Shown: positions 30,921 through 37,871 of the stretch, in pieces
Numbering within the stretch: position 1 is the stretch's first letter
Layout of the letters: every line of letters starts with the position of its first letter
NCBI GenBank assembly: GCA_002722435.1
Contig: PBLX01000009.1
Location: 4,424-42,294, forward strand
DNA length: 37,871 nt
Direction: 5' to 3'
Source of the DNA: Legionellales bacterium
Lineage (GTDB): Bacteria; Pseudomonadota; Gammaproteobacteria; Comchoanobacterales; Comchoanobacteraceae
Translations under genes and position numbers: made by a program
Notes under the pieces: generated by a model
What the model was told of the DNA's origin: nothing
Databases searched by the model: none
Seen by the model: only the letters and a program-made list of their open reading frames with translations

Positions 30921-31725
30921 GTAATATCTCGTATGCTAATCCTGATGCAATTTCATCCTGTGTAAACTGACTGTATGCAAGGTTATTAAACCATTGTTGT
31001 GTGTCTATACGTTTTGGATTTTCGATTTCGTCTAATCTCGTACTACTTATATTATTAGCAAAACTATCTGGATGACAAATGGTTGGGATGCCCAGTAGTT
31101 GTGCTTCTAATGCACATAAACTAATACAGGTTACCACACAATGTGCATCCTGTGCTTGTTCCGCAAAAGGAATAAGTGCGGCAGCAGGGCCACTAGTGCC
31201 TTTACCTCTGGGTTTGTAACGAACTTCAATAGGCCTATCAGTGTTTTTACGCAAACCTAGTGTAATCATTTGCACCCACATTTTTACATCCATGCCAGTA
31301 ATCCATCTTGTCATTGTTTCACTACTTGGACATATTAATATTTTACTGCCAGTGCTATACTGTTTAGGTTCTACTTGCCATTTACTAAATCTATCACTTG
31401 GATAATCCTTAACGTGTTTGTAATGTACACTATTTTTACTAACACGCCAGTAAAAGTCTTGATCTGGATTCACTGCTTCTTTTAGTCCGTTCCAACGTCC
31501 ATAATAGGGCATATCCCAGAAGTACCAATCCTTTTTATTTTTTTTAAGAGTATTAATAGCCTCTTCATTGTTTTCAATAAACCCCCAAAAATGACTAGTG
31601 TCAAGGGGTATGTCTTCTTTGCGATAATAGGGAAAACTATTGGGCCAGCCTTTTAGGAGGCAACGCATTACCCAGTTACATTTACTTTCAACATTTTGAG
31701 TATTATAATATAAGTGTGCCGTCAT
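30913..31725 (-). CDS. Capsule-type glycosyltransferase, KpsS/KpsC-like (copy 2)
   Basis: 270 residues, parallel in layout to 29976-30920: ILICPSSETMTRW, EVRYKPRGKG, and AQDAHCVVTCISLCALEAQLLGIPTICH, then LDTQQWFNNLAYSQFT-like C-terminus. The pair probably arose by duplication. Probable nucleotide-sugar transferase. Confidence 0.73.
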   Translation of the reverse strand: MTAHLYYNTQNVESKCNWVMRCLLKGWPNSFPYYRKEDIPLDTSHFWGFIENNEEAINTLKKNKKDWYFWDMPYYGRWNGLKEAVNPDQDFYWRVSKNSVHYKHVKDYPSDRFSKWQVEPKQYSTGSKILICPSSETMTRWITGMDVKMWVQMITLGLRKNTDRPIEVRYKPRGKGTSGPAAALIPFAEQAQDAHCVVTCISLCALEAQLLGIPTICHPDSFANNISSTRLDEIENPKRIDTQQWFNNLAYSQFTQDEIASGLAYEILHA

Positions 31726-32767
31726 TGTTTCTTTGATAGTCTATAAAAGTTCCGTTATTGTTCCACAGTCTTAAGTTGTCTGTTGGATACTGTTTTGCTA
31801 GTTGTTCTAGTGCAAGTGTAACTGTGTTTGCAGTAATAGTTGAATCAACAAATTTAAGTGCCTGTAAAACTGGTTGCATATCTACTGACTTGCTAGATTC
31901 TGAACAACTTATTACAAGTTTATCTGATTTCTGTCTCGCTGTTGCTATAAGTTCAACATGTTCTGTAATTAGAGGATAAAAGTCTCCGTGTATTACGCCT
32001 ATAGTTTTTGGTCTTACATATCCAGAAAGAATATTTTCCAATCTATCCGTAGGCATTGCAGAGATATGTGGTTGAAGTTCCTGATAATATTTGGATTTAT
32101 AACCTCTACTTAGATTAACAAGTTCAACACCTTTTGTAGCAAAGGATTCACTTAATTTACACATTGCTTGGTTTATGCCCTTGCGTTGTCCCTGTTGTAC
32201 TTTAGGGCCACTTACTTTATAGTCCCAAGCATTTGCCTCAAAGAAATAAGGATTACGAGTGTAATCTAGATCCATGCCCAGTAAATATATTTTCTTATAT
32301 CCCATAAAGTAACACAGATACGCCATGTCCAGTGTAACACTGCCAGTTTTTCCTATTCCTTCCTGCAAGTCGTCCGGAATATATCCGCTTTTTCCGCCTC
32401 GTTCATTGTTGCCCTGTAGTTTACGTTTAGAATAAACATAAACTTTGTCCTGATGTGGTGCATATTTTTTATATTCACTACTATCCCAGATTAGATCACT
32501 GTAAAATTTAGGTATATAATCCAATCCATATGCTTTCATTTCGTCAATATGTTCTATCCAACTTGAAAGTCCTGTATAGCAAATGCCATTTGCTTTGTAT
32601 AATAATTGCATCTCCAATGCTTTCCAGGCTTTATTACACAAAAAAACTATTTGACCAGACAGCAAATCTAGTGGTTCATCTAATAAACTGGGACTACCGC
32701 CTACAATAAATGCTGGCAGTTTTTTCTCTACTTCTAATAGTGTATTCCAGTTAAGTCTTTCAGGCAT
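31703..32767 (-). CDS. DUF115/sialyltransferase-like protein fused to degenerate nucleotidyltransferase domain
   Basis: 354 residues. The N-terminal domain has PAFIVGGSPSLLD (18-30) and GYKKIYLLGMDLDY (156-169), the signature of DUF115/GT42-like nucleotide-sugar enzymes. The C-terminal domain begins TIGVIHGDFYPLITEHVEL (255-273), like a cytidylyltransferase HxGH start in which GH is replaced by EH, so its catalysis is doubtful. Confidence 0.72.
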   Translation of the reverse strand: MPERLNWNTLLEVEKKLPAFIVGGSPSLLDEPLDLLSGQIVFLCNKAWKALEMQLLYKANGICYTGLSSWIEHIDEMKAYGLDYIPKFYSDLIWDSSEYKKYAPHQDKVYVYSKRKLQGNNERGGKSGYIPDDLQEGIGKTGSVTLDMAYLCYFMGYKKIYLLGMDLDYTRNPYFFEANAWDYKVSGPKVQQGQRKGINQAMCKLSESFATKGVELVNLSRGYKSKYYQELQPHISAMPTDRLENILSGYVRPKTIGVIHGDFYPLITEHVELIATARQKSDKLVISCSESSKSVDMQPVLQALKFVDSTITANTVTLALEQLAKQYPTDNLRLWNNNGTFIDYQRNNDGTLIL

Positions 32768-32783
32768 CTAGCCGCCTCTTGAT

Positions 32784-33281
32784 TTACTTTATAAAATAGT
32801 TTACAGTTATTCTTTTTTCAGGTTCCCAGTGTCCATAGTCGTGCCAGGTTACTCCGGGTATTCCTGAAAATATAAATGCACGATTTGGCTTCCATGCAAC
32901 CTGTTTGACTAGTTCTTTGTTTTCATTGTAAAGGAATGTTCCGCTGCCATACTGTGGTGCAATGTAAACAACTGTGCTAACTTTCTTCTTTGCATGTTCA
33001 TCATGTATGCCAAACATGTATCCACGTTCAGGATCTGGCACACATCTTGCTATTTCACAGTAACTACTACCATTAGGTTCATTTTTATTATATGTTAAAT
33101 GCTGTTTAATAAAATCTATTCCAGTATTGTCTTCAAAATAATTAATAATTTCCTTATCATAAACACGATTAAGACGTTTATCATTGCTAGACAAATTAAG
33201 TATTTTTTCTATTAAGGGATCTGTAAAAAAATTATCTATTACAAGATGTTCAAAAGGATATGTATATTTTTGTATTTCCAT
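32784..33281 (-). CDS. 2-oxoglutarate/Fe(II) oxygenase-like protein
   Basis: 165 residues. IHDEHAKKKVSTVVYIAP (about 92-109) matches the HxD/E iron-ligand strand, GSGTFLYNE the next strands, and AFIFSG..GVTWHDYGHWEPEKRITVNYF (about 134-163) the distal His (TWH) and 2OG-binding Arg. The iron acid would be Glu or the pattern is atypical. It may hydroxylate a sugar or protein. Confidence 0.7.
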   Translation of the reverse strand: MEIQKYTYPFEHLVIDNFFTDPLIEKILNLSSNDKRLNRVYDKEIINYFEDNTGIDFIKQHLTYNKNEPNGSSYCEIARCVPDPERGYMFGIHDEHAKKKVSTVVYIAPQYGSGTFLYNENKELVKQVAWKPNRAFIFSGIPGVTWHDYGHWEPEKRITVNYFIK

Positions 33282-34246
33282 TATCTAAAATCATTCAGGC
33301 TAAATTTTGTGCCATTCATATGCATTTCTGATCTTCCACTATTAGTATACACTAATGTTTCAGGATCGTCAATTAGAAAGTCACAGTCTTTGCAGAAGTC
33401 TGGATAATTACCAGTTCTATGTTGTTCTCGTAATTTTTCATAAAGTTTACCGGTCATTATTTCTTCCACAGTATTTTCACTAAAATGTCCAAGTACTGCT
33501 TCGTCGTCTCTGCCCAGCACTTGACAGCAGGGATGCACTGCACCTGCCTTACCATCTGTACCGCCTGCACGAATTACTATATCTGGACTGAAAGGTCTTC
33601 CACATGTCTTAATTTTTCCGGAACGTTCATATTCCGGATTATATATTCCGCTCCAGTTGTGCATTTTCCATATCTCTGTGTGTACTCCTGCACTTTCAAC
33701 TATTTTCCTATATTCTGAAACTTCATGTTCTATGTTATCATTATCCAAAACAAGATGATAAGTTGCAACTTCAGTGCTTGCGCCTGTATCACGTACATAT
33801 TGTTGCATGCGATGTAGATTGTCCACAACCTTTTCAAAGTTTGTGCTATTCATCCATTGTAAATATAGATCAGCATTGTATCCTATTATACTAAATCTGT
33901 AAAAGTCAAGTCCAGCATCAACACAATCCTCCATAAACTTGCCATGCATTTTGAATCCGTTGGAAAATATGTATGCTTTAGCCTTGTATTTTTTAACTAT
34001 TTCAATATAAAGTGGTAAGTCTGGATTTAGTGTGGCTTCTCCACTGCCTTCAAGATTTACAACGTTGAGTCCACCAGCACTAGCACACTGCTTTACTGCT
34101 TCTTCAAAAAGATCAAGCGGCATTTTCTTTAGCCAGTTTTTGCCTCTAGCGCCAGTTTTACCTTCAGATGTAGTTTGTGGACACATTGCACATGTGTAAT
34201 TACATCCTCCATTTATTTCAATGACTGCTCTATCTATTTCAAACAT
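33281..34246 (-). CDS. Radical SAM / SPASM protein
   Basis: 321 residues. GGCNYTCAMCPQ (13-24) gives the CxxxCxxC cluster (C15, C19, C22); LEGSGEATLNPD is the GGE-like SAM-binding region. C-terminal cysteines in HPCCQVLG and DFCKDCDF fit a SPASM auxiliary cluster. Substrate unknown. Confidence 0.85.
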   Translation of the reverse strand: MFEIDRAVIEINGGCNYTCAMCPQTTSEGKTGARGKNWLKKMPLDLFEEAVKQCASAGGLNVVNLEGSGEATLNPDLPLYIEIVKKYKAKAYIFSNGFKMHGKFMEDCVDAGLDFYRFSIIGYNADLYLQWMNSTNFEKVVDNLHRMQQYVRDTGASTEVATYHLVLDNDNIEHEVSEYRKIVESAGVHTEIWKMHNWSGIYNPEYERSGKIKTCGRPFSPDIVIRAGGTDGKAGAVHPCCQVLGRDDEAVLGHFSENTVEEIMTGKLYEKLREQHRTGNYPDFCKDCDFLIDDPETLVYTNSGRSEMHMNGTKFSLNDFR

Positions 34247-34253
34247 AAGTATT

Positions 34254-34275
34254 CCCTTCTATATTTATTGAAGGG
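34254..34275 (-). promoter_or_regulatory. Candidate late promoter inside a small hairpin
   Basis: AATAAATA (minus strand, 34269-34262) upstream of the ATG at 34246, flanked by CCCTTC/GAAGGG arms that form a six-pair stem. It overlaps the stop of the preceding gene. Promoter by motif only. Confidence 0.4.
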
Positions 34276-34885
34276 TATCTATGTTTCGTTCCAGTTTACA
34301 TACACTGTCATTGTTTATGAACTGTTCGTCAATGTGTTTATGTAAACACACCCACCATGCAACATGTCCACTACTGGGCAATAGAGTTTCGTAAGGATTA
34401 CGCATGCGATATCTTCTATGCATTATCACATGATCCGCAGCAAATCTTTCAGTTACACCAACACGTGGACCCTGTCCACTTCCATAACCTATTACAAAAT
34501 CATTAAAATGGGCACTTTCCAGATCACGTTGCCAGTTGTGTTCATATAGCACAACGTCCGGACGTACTCTAATTATCATATCATAGTGTTCAGGTACCTG
34601 TTGCATGCAGTGCCAATGATTATACACTTGATATATTCGTTCGTGAAAACGTTTTCCGCTATCAAGTTTACGTGTAAACCATATACGAGTAGGATTGTTT
34701 GGCGGCAAACATGCTATCCAAGTATTAAATGCCAGTATAAATGTTTCCATACTGGGTAGTTCGGGTATGGGTGTGTCTGCCCAGGTGTGTTCAAACTGAT
34801 CATAGGGCAGATATTTGCGTATACTTTCCATACAAAGTTCTGTATTGCCCCTAAATTCTCCGCTTATGCAGACTGCGACATCCAT
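34265..34885 (-). CDS. Glycosyltransferase-like protein (DUF7796-type)
   Basis: 206 residues from the ATG at 34885 (AGAGGAG upstream). VAVCISGEFRGNTE (3-16) and YDMIIRVRPDVVLY (about 101-114) match a family of putative glycosyltransferases. No DxD visible. Overlaps the SGNH gene. Confidence 0.65.
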   Translation of the reverse strand: MDVAVCISGEFRGNTELCMESIRKYLPYDQFEHTWADTPIPELPSMETFILAFNTWIACLPPNNPTRIWFTRKLDSGKRFHERIYQVYNHWHCMQQVPEHYDMIIRVRPDVVLYEHNWQRDLESAHFNDFVIGYGSGQGPRVGVTERFAADHVIMHRRYRMRNPYETLLPSSGHVAWWVCLHKHIDEQFINNDSVCKLERNIDTLQ

Positions 34886-35613
34886 GTGCAAAACTCCTCT
34901 GCCCAGCGTTTATAGTATATATGATTAGGATGCGTATCGTCCCGTGCAATCTGATACTTCTGATCTAGGAGTACTTCGTCATGCATGCCAGTGTCTGGTT
35001 TGTAATAGTTCAACATATTAATTTGATCTCGCAATCGTTGTATCTCTGGCTTGTCAGTTGTTTGTTGCATGTGTCCATGCACACTATTATATAGCCAGTA
35101 GCGATTTTCTGGCAAATGATAACTTAGTTTATGAGTCATTGTAAGTTGTATTAACAGTATGTTATAAAAACTCCAGTATGCAGTTGTTTCTAATAGATCA
35201 ACCTTTTCAAAATCACTATCCCATGTTTTTGTAATAAACCAATCCTCAGGTATTTTAGGACCTTGGTTAAATGCGTTCTGTCTCCATTCGCTGGGATTGT
35301 TAAATTTTTTGCGTATTTTATTCTGATTGCGTGGTTCAGTGCGCACTGCCTGTAGTCTTAAGTTGGGCGGTAATCCTATAAGAAATATATCGTCACGTTC
35401 AAACTTATAACTGTGTAGTCTCCGTAGTACACCATCTAAACTTAATCCTGGACTAGCAATATTAAGTTCTTCAATGCCCATATATTTAGCAACTAGGGTG
35501 CCTGGACTTATGTGTTTATCAGCAAATGTTTCATATTCGCTGATAATGTTTCCATAACTAAAACTACATCCAACATTAATAAGTCGCACTAGTGTGATCT
35601 TTCTGTCGCACAT
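34864..35613 (-). CDS. SGNH-like protein (paralogue 4)
   Basis: 249 residues if started at ATG 35613; a GTG at 35589 is also possible because the first part overlaps the upstream gene. NVGCSFSYGN (13-22) is block I; DDTHPNHIYYKRW near the C-terminus is block V with Asp and His. Possibly a sugar O-acyl esterase in the glycan pathway. Confidence 0.75.
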   Translation of the reverse strand: MCDRKITLVRLINVGCSFSYGNIISEYETFADKHISPGTLVAKYMGIEELNIASPGLSLDGVLRRLHSYKFERDDIFLIGLPPNLRLQAVRTEPRNQNKIRKKFNNPSEWRQNAFNQGPKIPEDWFITKTWDSDFEKVDLLETTAYWSFYNILLIQLTMTHKLSYHLPENRYWLYNSVHGHMQQTTDKPEIQRLRDQINMLNYYKPDTGMHDEVLLDQKYQIARDDTHPNHIYYKRWAEEFCTWMSQSA

Positions 35614-36394
35614 CTACATTTGTTTGACTATATTCGCCTTTTAGATCATCCACTATATCATTTACATATCTTCCCTGGAACGGAATCTGAAACGGCTTAT
35701 CTGACGTTTTAGTGTACGCAGTAACAATACTAACATTATGAGCTTTGCCTTCGCGATTATGAAGGGCATCAAAATGCTTTTCCAGATCACTAATAGGATT
35801 GCGAGGCTTCTTTTGTTCATAGTATGTCCAACTTTCCAAGTCCGTAGGGCAATCCACATACTTGCCCGTGTTCTGTGCTAACCACATGAACTGCCAACGA
35901 TATCCATTTGCGGCTGCAATATCTCTAAACAGTTGTGGATGAAAACTATAAAAACAGTGATTGAACCAGGGTGCGAACGGCAGGACATTTATCATAGTAC
36001 CGCCTGTTTTACACAAATTGTGCATGTTTTCAAACACTGTGCGCTGATCAAATATATGTTCACCAGTGCCGTTGTTTGTGACATAATCAAACTGTTCTGT
36101 ATAATTATACTTGTCCTTTAATATAAAATTAAGATCCATAGCAATACTACGCAGTTCAGTGTTAATATCAATAGCAAGATAGTCTACAAATCCTAAATCT
36201 TCAAAGTACTGCCATACAAACTCCGTTGGTCTTCTGTGTATTCTTCCGGATATCTTTTCACATTCACTTAACCACTGTTCGTTGTATCTGAATCTCTGGT
36301 TTCCCCATTCAACAACTGTTGCACTGCCCACTGGAAAACAATCACAACGTGCTAGTTCTGCTGTTGCAAGTTGCATAATATTATTAAAAGCCAT
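35576..36394 (-). CDS. SAM-dependent methyltransferase-like protein
   Basis: 272 residues. FDYVTNNGTGEHIFDQ (about 102-117) is the motif IV area and LCKTGGTMINVLPF (about 126-139) the following strand of class I methyltransferases; the usual glycine-rich motif I is divergent (DYLAIDIN region at 70-77 may be motif II). Likely modifies a glycan precursor. Confidence 0.7.
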   Translation of the reverse strand: MAFNNIMQLATAELARCDCFPVGSATVVEWGNQRFRYNEQWLSECEKISGRIHRRPTEFVWQYFEDLGFVDYLAIDINTELRSIAMDLNFILKDKYNYTEQFDYVTNNGTGEHIFDQRTVFENMHNLCKTGGTMINVLPFAPWFNHCFYSFHPQLFRDIAAANGYRWQFMWLAQNTGKYVDCPTDLESWTYYEQKKPRNPISDLEKHFDALHNREGKAHNVSIVTAYTKTSDKPFQIPFQGRYVNDIVDDLKGEYSQTNVDVRQKDHTSATY

Positions 36395-37514
36395 TGATAA
36401 GTTCCTCTACTTCTGGAAACGTTTTTGCAAAATTTGTATTTCTATATACGTCATGCTTGTCTCTCATTGTTAAAAAACGTTGATAGTGTTCGCTACTGTT
36501 GTTTGTTTTCATGTATTTGCCCCAAGTCTTAACATCATCATGCTTGCTTGTATCTAAATATTTCGCTATACTTGTGCGTACAGGATCTGTATAAACACAG
36601 GGTCTCATGTGGCTAGGGTTGTGCGCTCTACCACACCAGGGTTTGGGTAATCCTATATCACTACACCATGTAAAAAATTCATCAAGATAATATATGTTGT
36701 AAGCACTTACAGTGTGACTAACACTCAATTTAATGTTGTGTATATTTTGCTGTTCTAAATATCTATCAACGTTTTCTAATAGAACTGTATTCTTTGCTGG
36801 ATATCTTATGTATTCATATCTGTTACCTACGCCATCTATACTAAGTTGTATATCTATCTCCTTAAAGTTTTCCCACAAACTCCACCATTTACTGTCAGGA
36901 TATACCTGTGTGTTTGTTGTATAATGCAGTGCCATATGTTCGCTTTGTCCACTGTCAACATATCTTTGCAATAGTTCAAGTTGCTTATCTACTTCACTTA
37001 GGAAAGGTTCACCGCCCGGTATGTCAAAATGAATTGCGTTTGGCAATGCCCTATATATGTCCTCACTAGTCATATTGTTTATTACTTCGACTGGAGGTTT
37101 GTCAATACCATACAAATCTCTGTATTCTTTTCGCCAACGACTACTAGGACCAGGATTACAAGTAATGCACTTTAGATTACATGTGTTGCCAAAAGCAATA
37201 CTTGCTGTTATAAATCCTTGATCTTCTGTGTAATTATCATAGGCTTCTTGCCAACGTTCATAGTCTAATAGTCTTTTACTCTTAATGCCACTTTCTTCTT
37301 CTGTTTTACATCTTACGCAACCCTCTGGCCATTGGTTGTCTAACATTTGCTGTTTTATTTTTTGTAAATTTTTACTCTTTACATAGTCATGAATTGTGTT
37401 TTTAGTAATATTCATGACTTCGCTATTAGGCACTTCATACTTACAGCAAGGCTGTATATTACCACGTGGTGCTATATCAATATTTGTCCAGGGTATGAGA
37501 CATAGGGGTTGCAT
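36384..37514 (-). CDS. Radical SAM protein with twitch domain
   Basis: 376 residues. GNTCNLKCITCNP (109-121) has the cluster cysteines C112, C116, C119; PGGEPFL the SAM-binding GGE. N-terminal CC (23-24) and EGCVRCK (64-70) resemble twitch/SPASM cysteines. Same overall layout as the radical SAM protein at 3879-5405 without its extra N-terminal domain. Confidence 0.86.
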   Translation of the reverse strand: MQPLCLIPWTNIDIAPRGNIQPCCKYEVPNSEVMNITKNTIHDYVKSKNLQKIKQQMLDNQWPEGCVRCKTEEESGIKSKRLLDYERWQEAYDNYTEDQGFITASIAFGNTCNLKCITCNPGPSSRWRKEYRDLYGIDKPPVEVINNMTSEDIYRALPNAIHFDIPGGEPFLSEVDKQLELLQRYVDSGQSEHMALHYTTNTQVYPDSKWWSLWENFKEIDIQLSIDGVGNRYEYIRYPAKNTVLLENVDRYLEQQNIHNIKLSVSHTVSAYNIYYLDEFFTWCSDIGLPKPWCGRAHNPSHMRPCVYTDPVRTSIAKYLDTSKHDDVKTWGKYMKTNNSSEHYQRFLTMRDKHDVYRNTNFAKTFPEVEELINGF

Positions 37515-37871
37515 TAGTTGTCGTTATTATATCTTAATAGGTGATAGTATTCTCTACTGCCACTTGGTCTTGCTTGTCCGTGTTCAATAATTTTAAAATG
37601 TTTACTAAATGCTTCCAGCATCCGCTCAGTATGTTCTTGATTGTTAGGACGATTAGCAAGTTTCTGTGTTTCGTGTATAACTATACCATCTGGCGCCAAT
37701 AGTTGCCAGTATGCTTTTGCAATCTGGTCTTCACTAAGTCCACCAAAGTCACGTAATTGTATACTCACCGCCAAACTTAGTAGTACATCAAATCTAGTTG
37801 CTGAAATCCTAGTGTAGTCATTAAACGTGCCTCTATACCATTTAACATTATCTGGTTTTTTGTTGTCCTTA
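37514..37871 (-). CDS. SAM-dependent methyltransferase, C-terminal part (5' end cut off)
   Basis: At least 118 residues run off the right edge. RFDVLLSLAVSIQLRDFGGLS corresponds to the motif IV region, then AYWQLLAPDGIVIHETQ the next strand and helix of class I methyltransferases. TTG at 37774 is in frame but internal. Ends directly before the radical SAM gene. Confidence 0.68.
   Translation of the reverse strand, partial: KDNKKPDNVKWYRGTFNDYTRISATRFDVLLSLAVSIQLRDFGGLSEDQIAKAYWQLLAPDGIVIHETQKLANRPNNQEHTERMLEAFSKHFKIIEHGQARPSGSREYYHLLRYNNDN

Noticed and set aside
1..37871. tRNA genes, CRISPR arrays, insertion sequences
   Set aside because: I saw no cloverleaf with conserved T-loop, no regularly spaced repeats, and no transposase or integrase reading frame.

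Overview
The window looks like part of the genome of a marine T4-like tailed phage. It is AT-rich and densely packed, and most genes lie on the minus strand in long runs that overlap by a few bases (ATGA, GTGA, TTGA or TAATG junctions). It carries T4-type replication genes: a gp61-type primase, a gp41/DnaB-type helicase, UvsW and a probable gp62. Several intergenic boxes resemble the T4 late promoter TATAAATA. There is no ribosomal RNA, tRNA or housekeeping block. The ferredoxin resembles the FdxA type of proteobacteria, so a marine proteobacterial (perhaps alphaproteobacterial) host is a reasonable guess, but it is only inference.

Layout. (1) 1-1090, minus: a small protein and a nucleotidyltransferase-like DUF6267-type gene cut by the window edge. 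(2) 1162-3882, plus: a class 3 lipase, a 58-residue protein, and a DnaE-type polymerase core with no PHP domain. (3) 9905-3879, minus: a putative virion protein, an SGNH hydrolase, primase, an unknown protein, helicase and a radical SAM protein. (4) 10004-10375, plus: one unknown conserved protein. (5) 18341-10351, minus: a tightly coupled 13-gene run headed by a 7Fe ferredoxin and SufE, then SGNH, UvsW, ClpP, two unknowns, gp62-like, SGNH, a zinc-finger protein, an unknown, a second tiny DnaE-like protein, a small protein and a DUF3307 membrane protein. (6) 25017-18459, minus: a block of small early-type genes driven by five near-identical sigma70 promoters (TTGACA, 16-base spacer, extended -10). 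It ends with an AAA ATPase, a CU-rich hairpin and an intrinsic terminator. (7) 25062-37871, mostly minus: a glycan and surface-modification cluster with glycosyltransferases (GT8-like, GT61, capsule-type, DUF115), a cytidylyltransferase-cupin fusion, a kinase-fold protein, methyltransferases, two radical SAM enzymes, an oxygenase and another SGNH protein.

The most interesting observation is the 3' end of the early block. A minus-strand hairpin at 18409-18451 holds a 27-nt, almost pure pyrimidine loop that is perfectly complementary to the Shine-Dalgarno sequences (GAGGAGAGA, GGAGAGAGA) of the phage's own early genes. It lies directly upstream of an intrinsic terminator that appears to serve the whole block. 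This could be a 3'-UTR-derived anti-Shine-Dalgarno regulator. Other notable points are the phage-borne FdxA-SufE pair at the head of a replication operon, two PHP-less DnaE-like proteins of very different size, four SGNH paralogues, unusual domain fusions in the glycan cluster, and a frame-shifted duplication of an AT-hook gene end together with its ribosome binding site.
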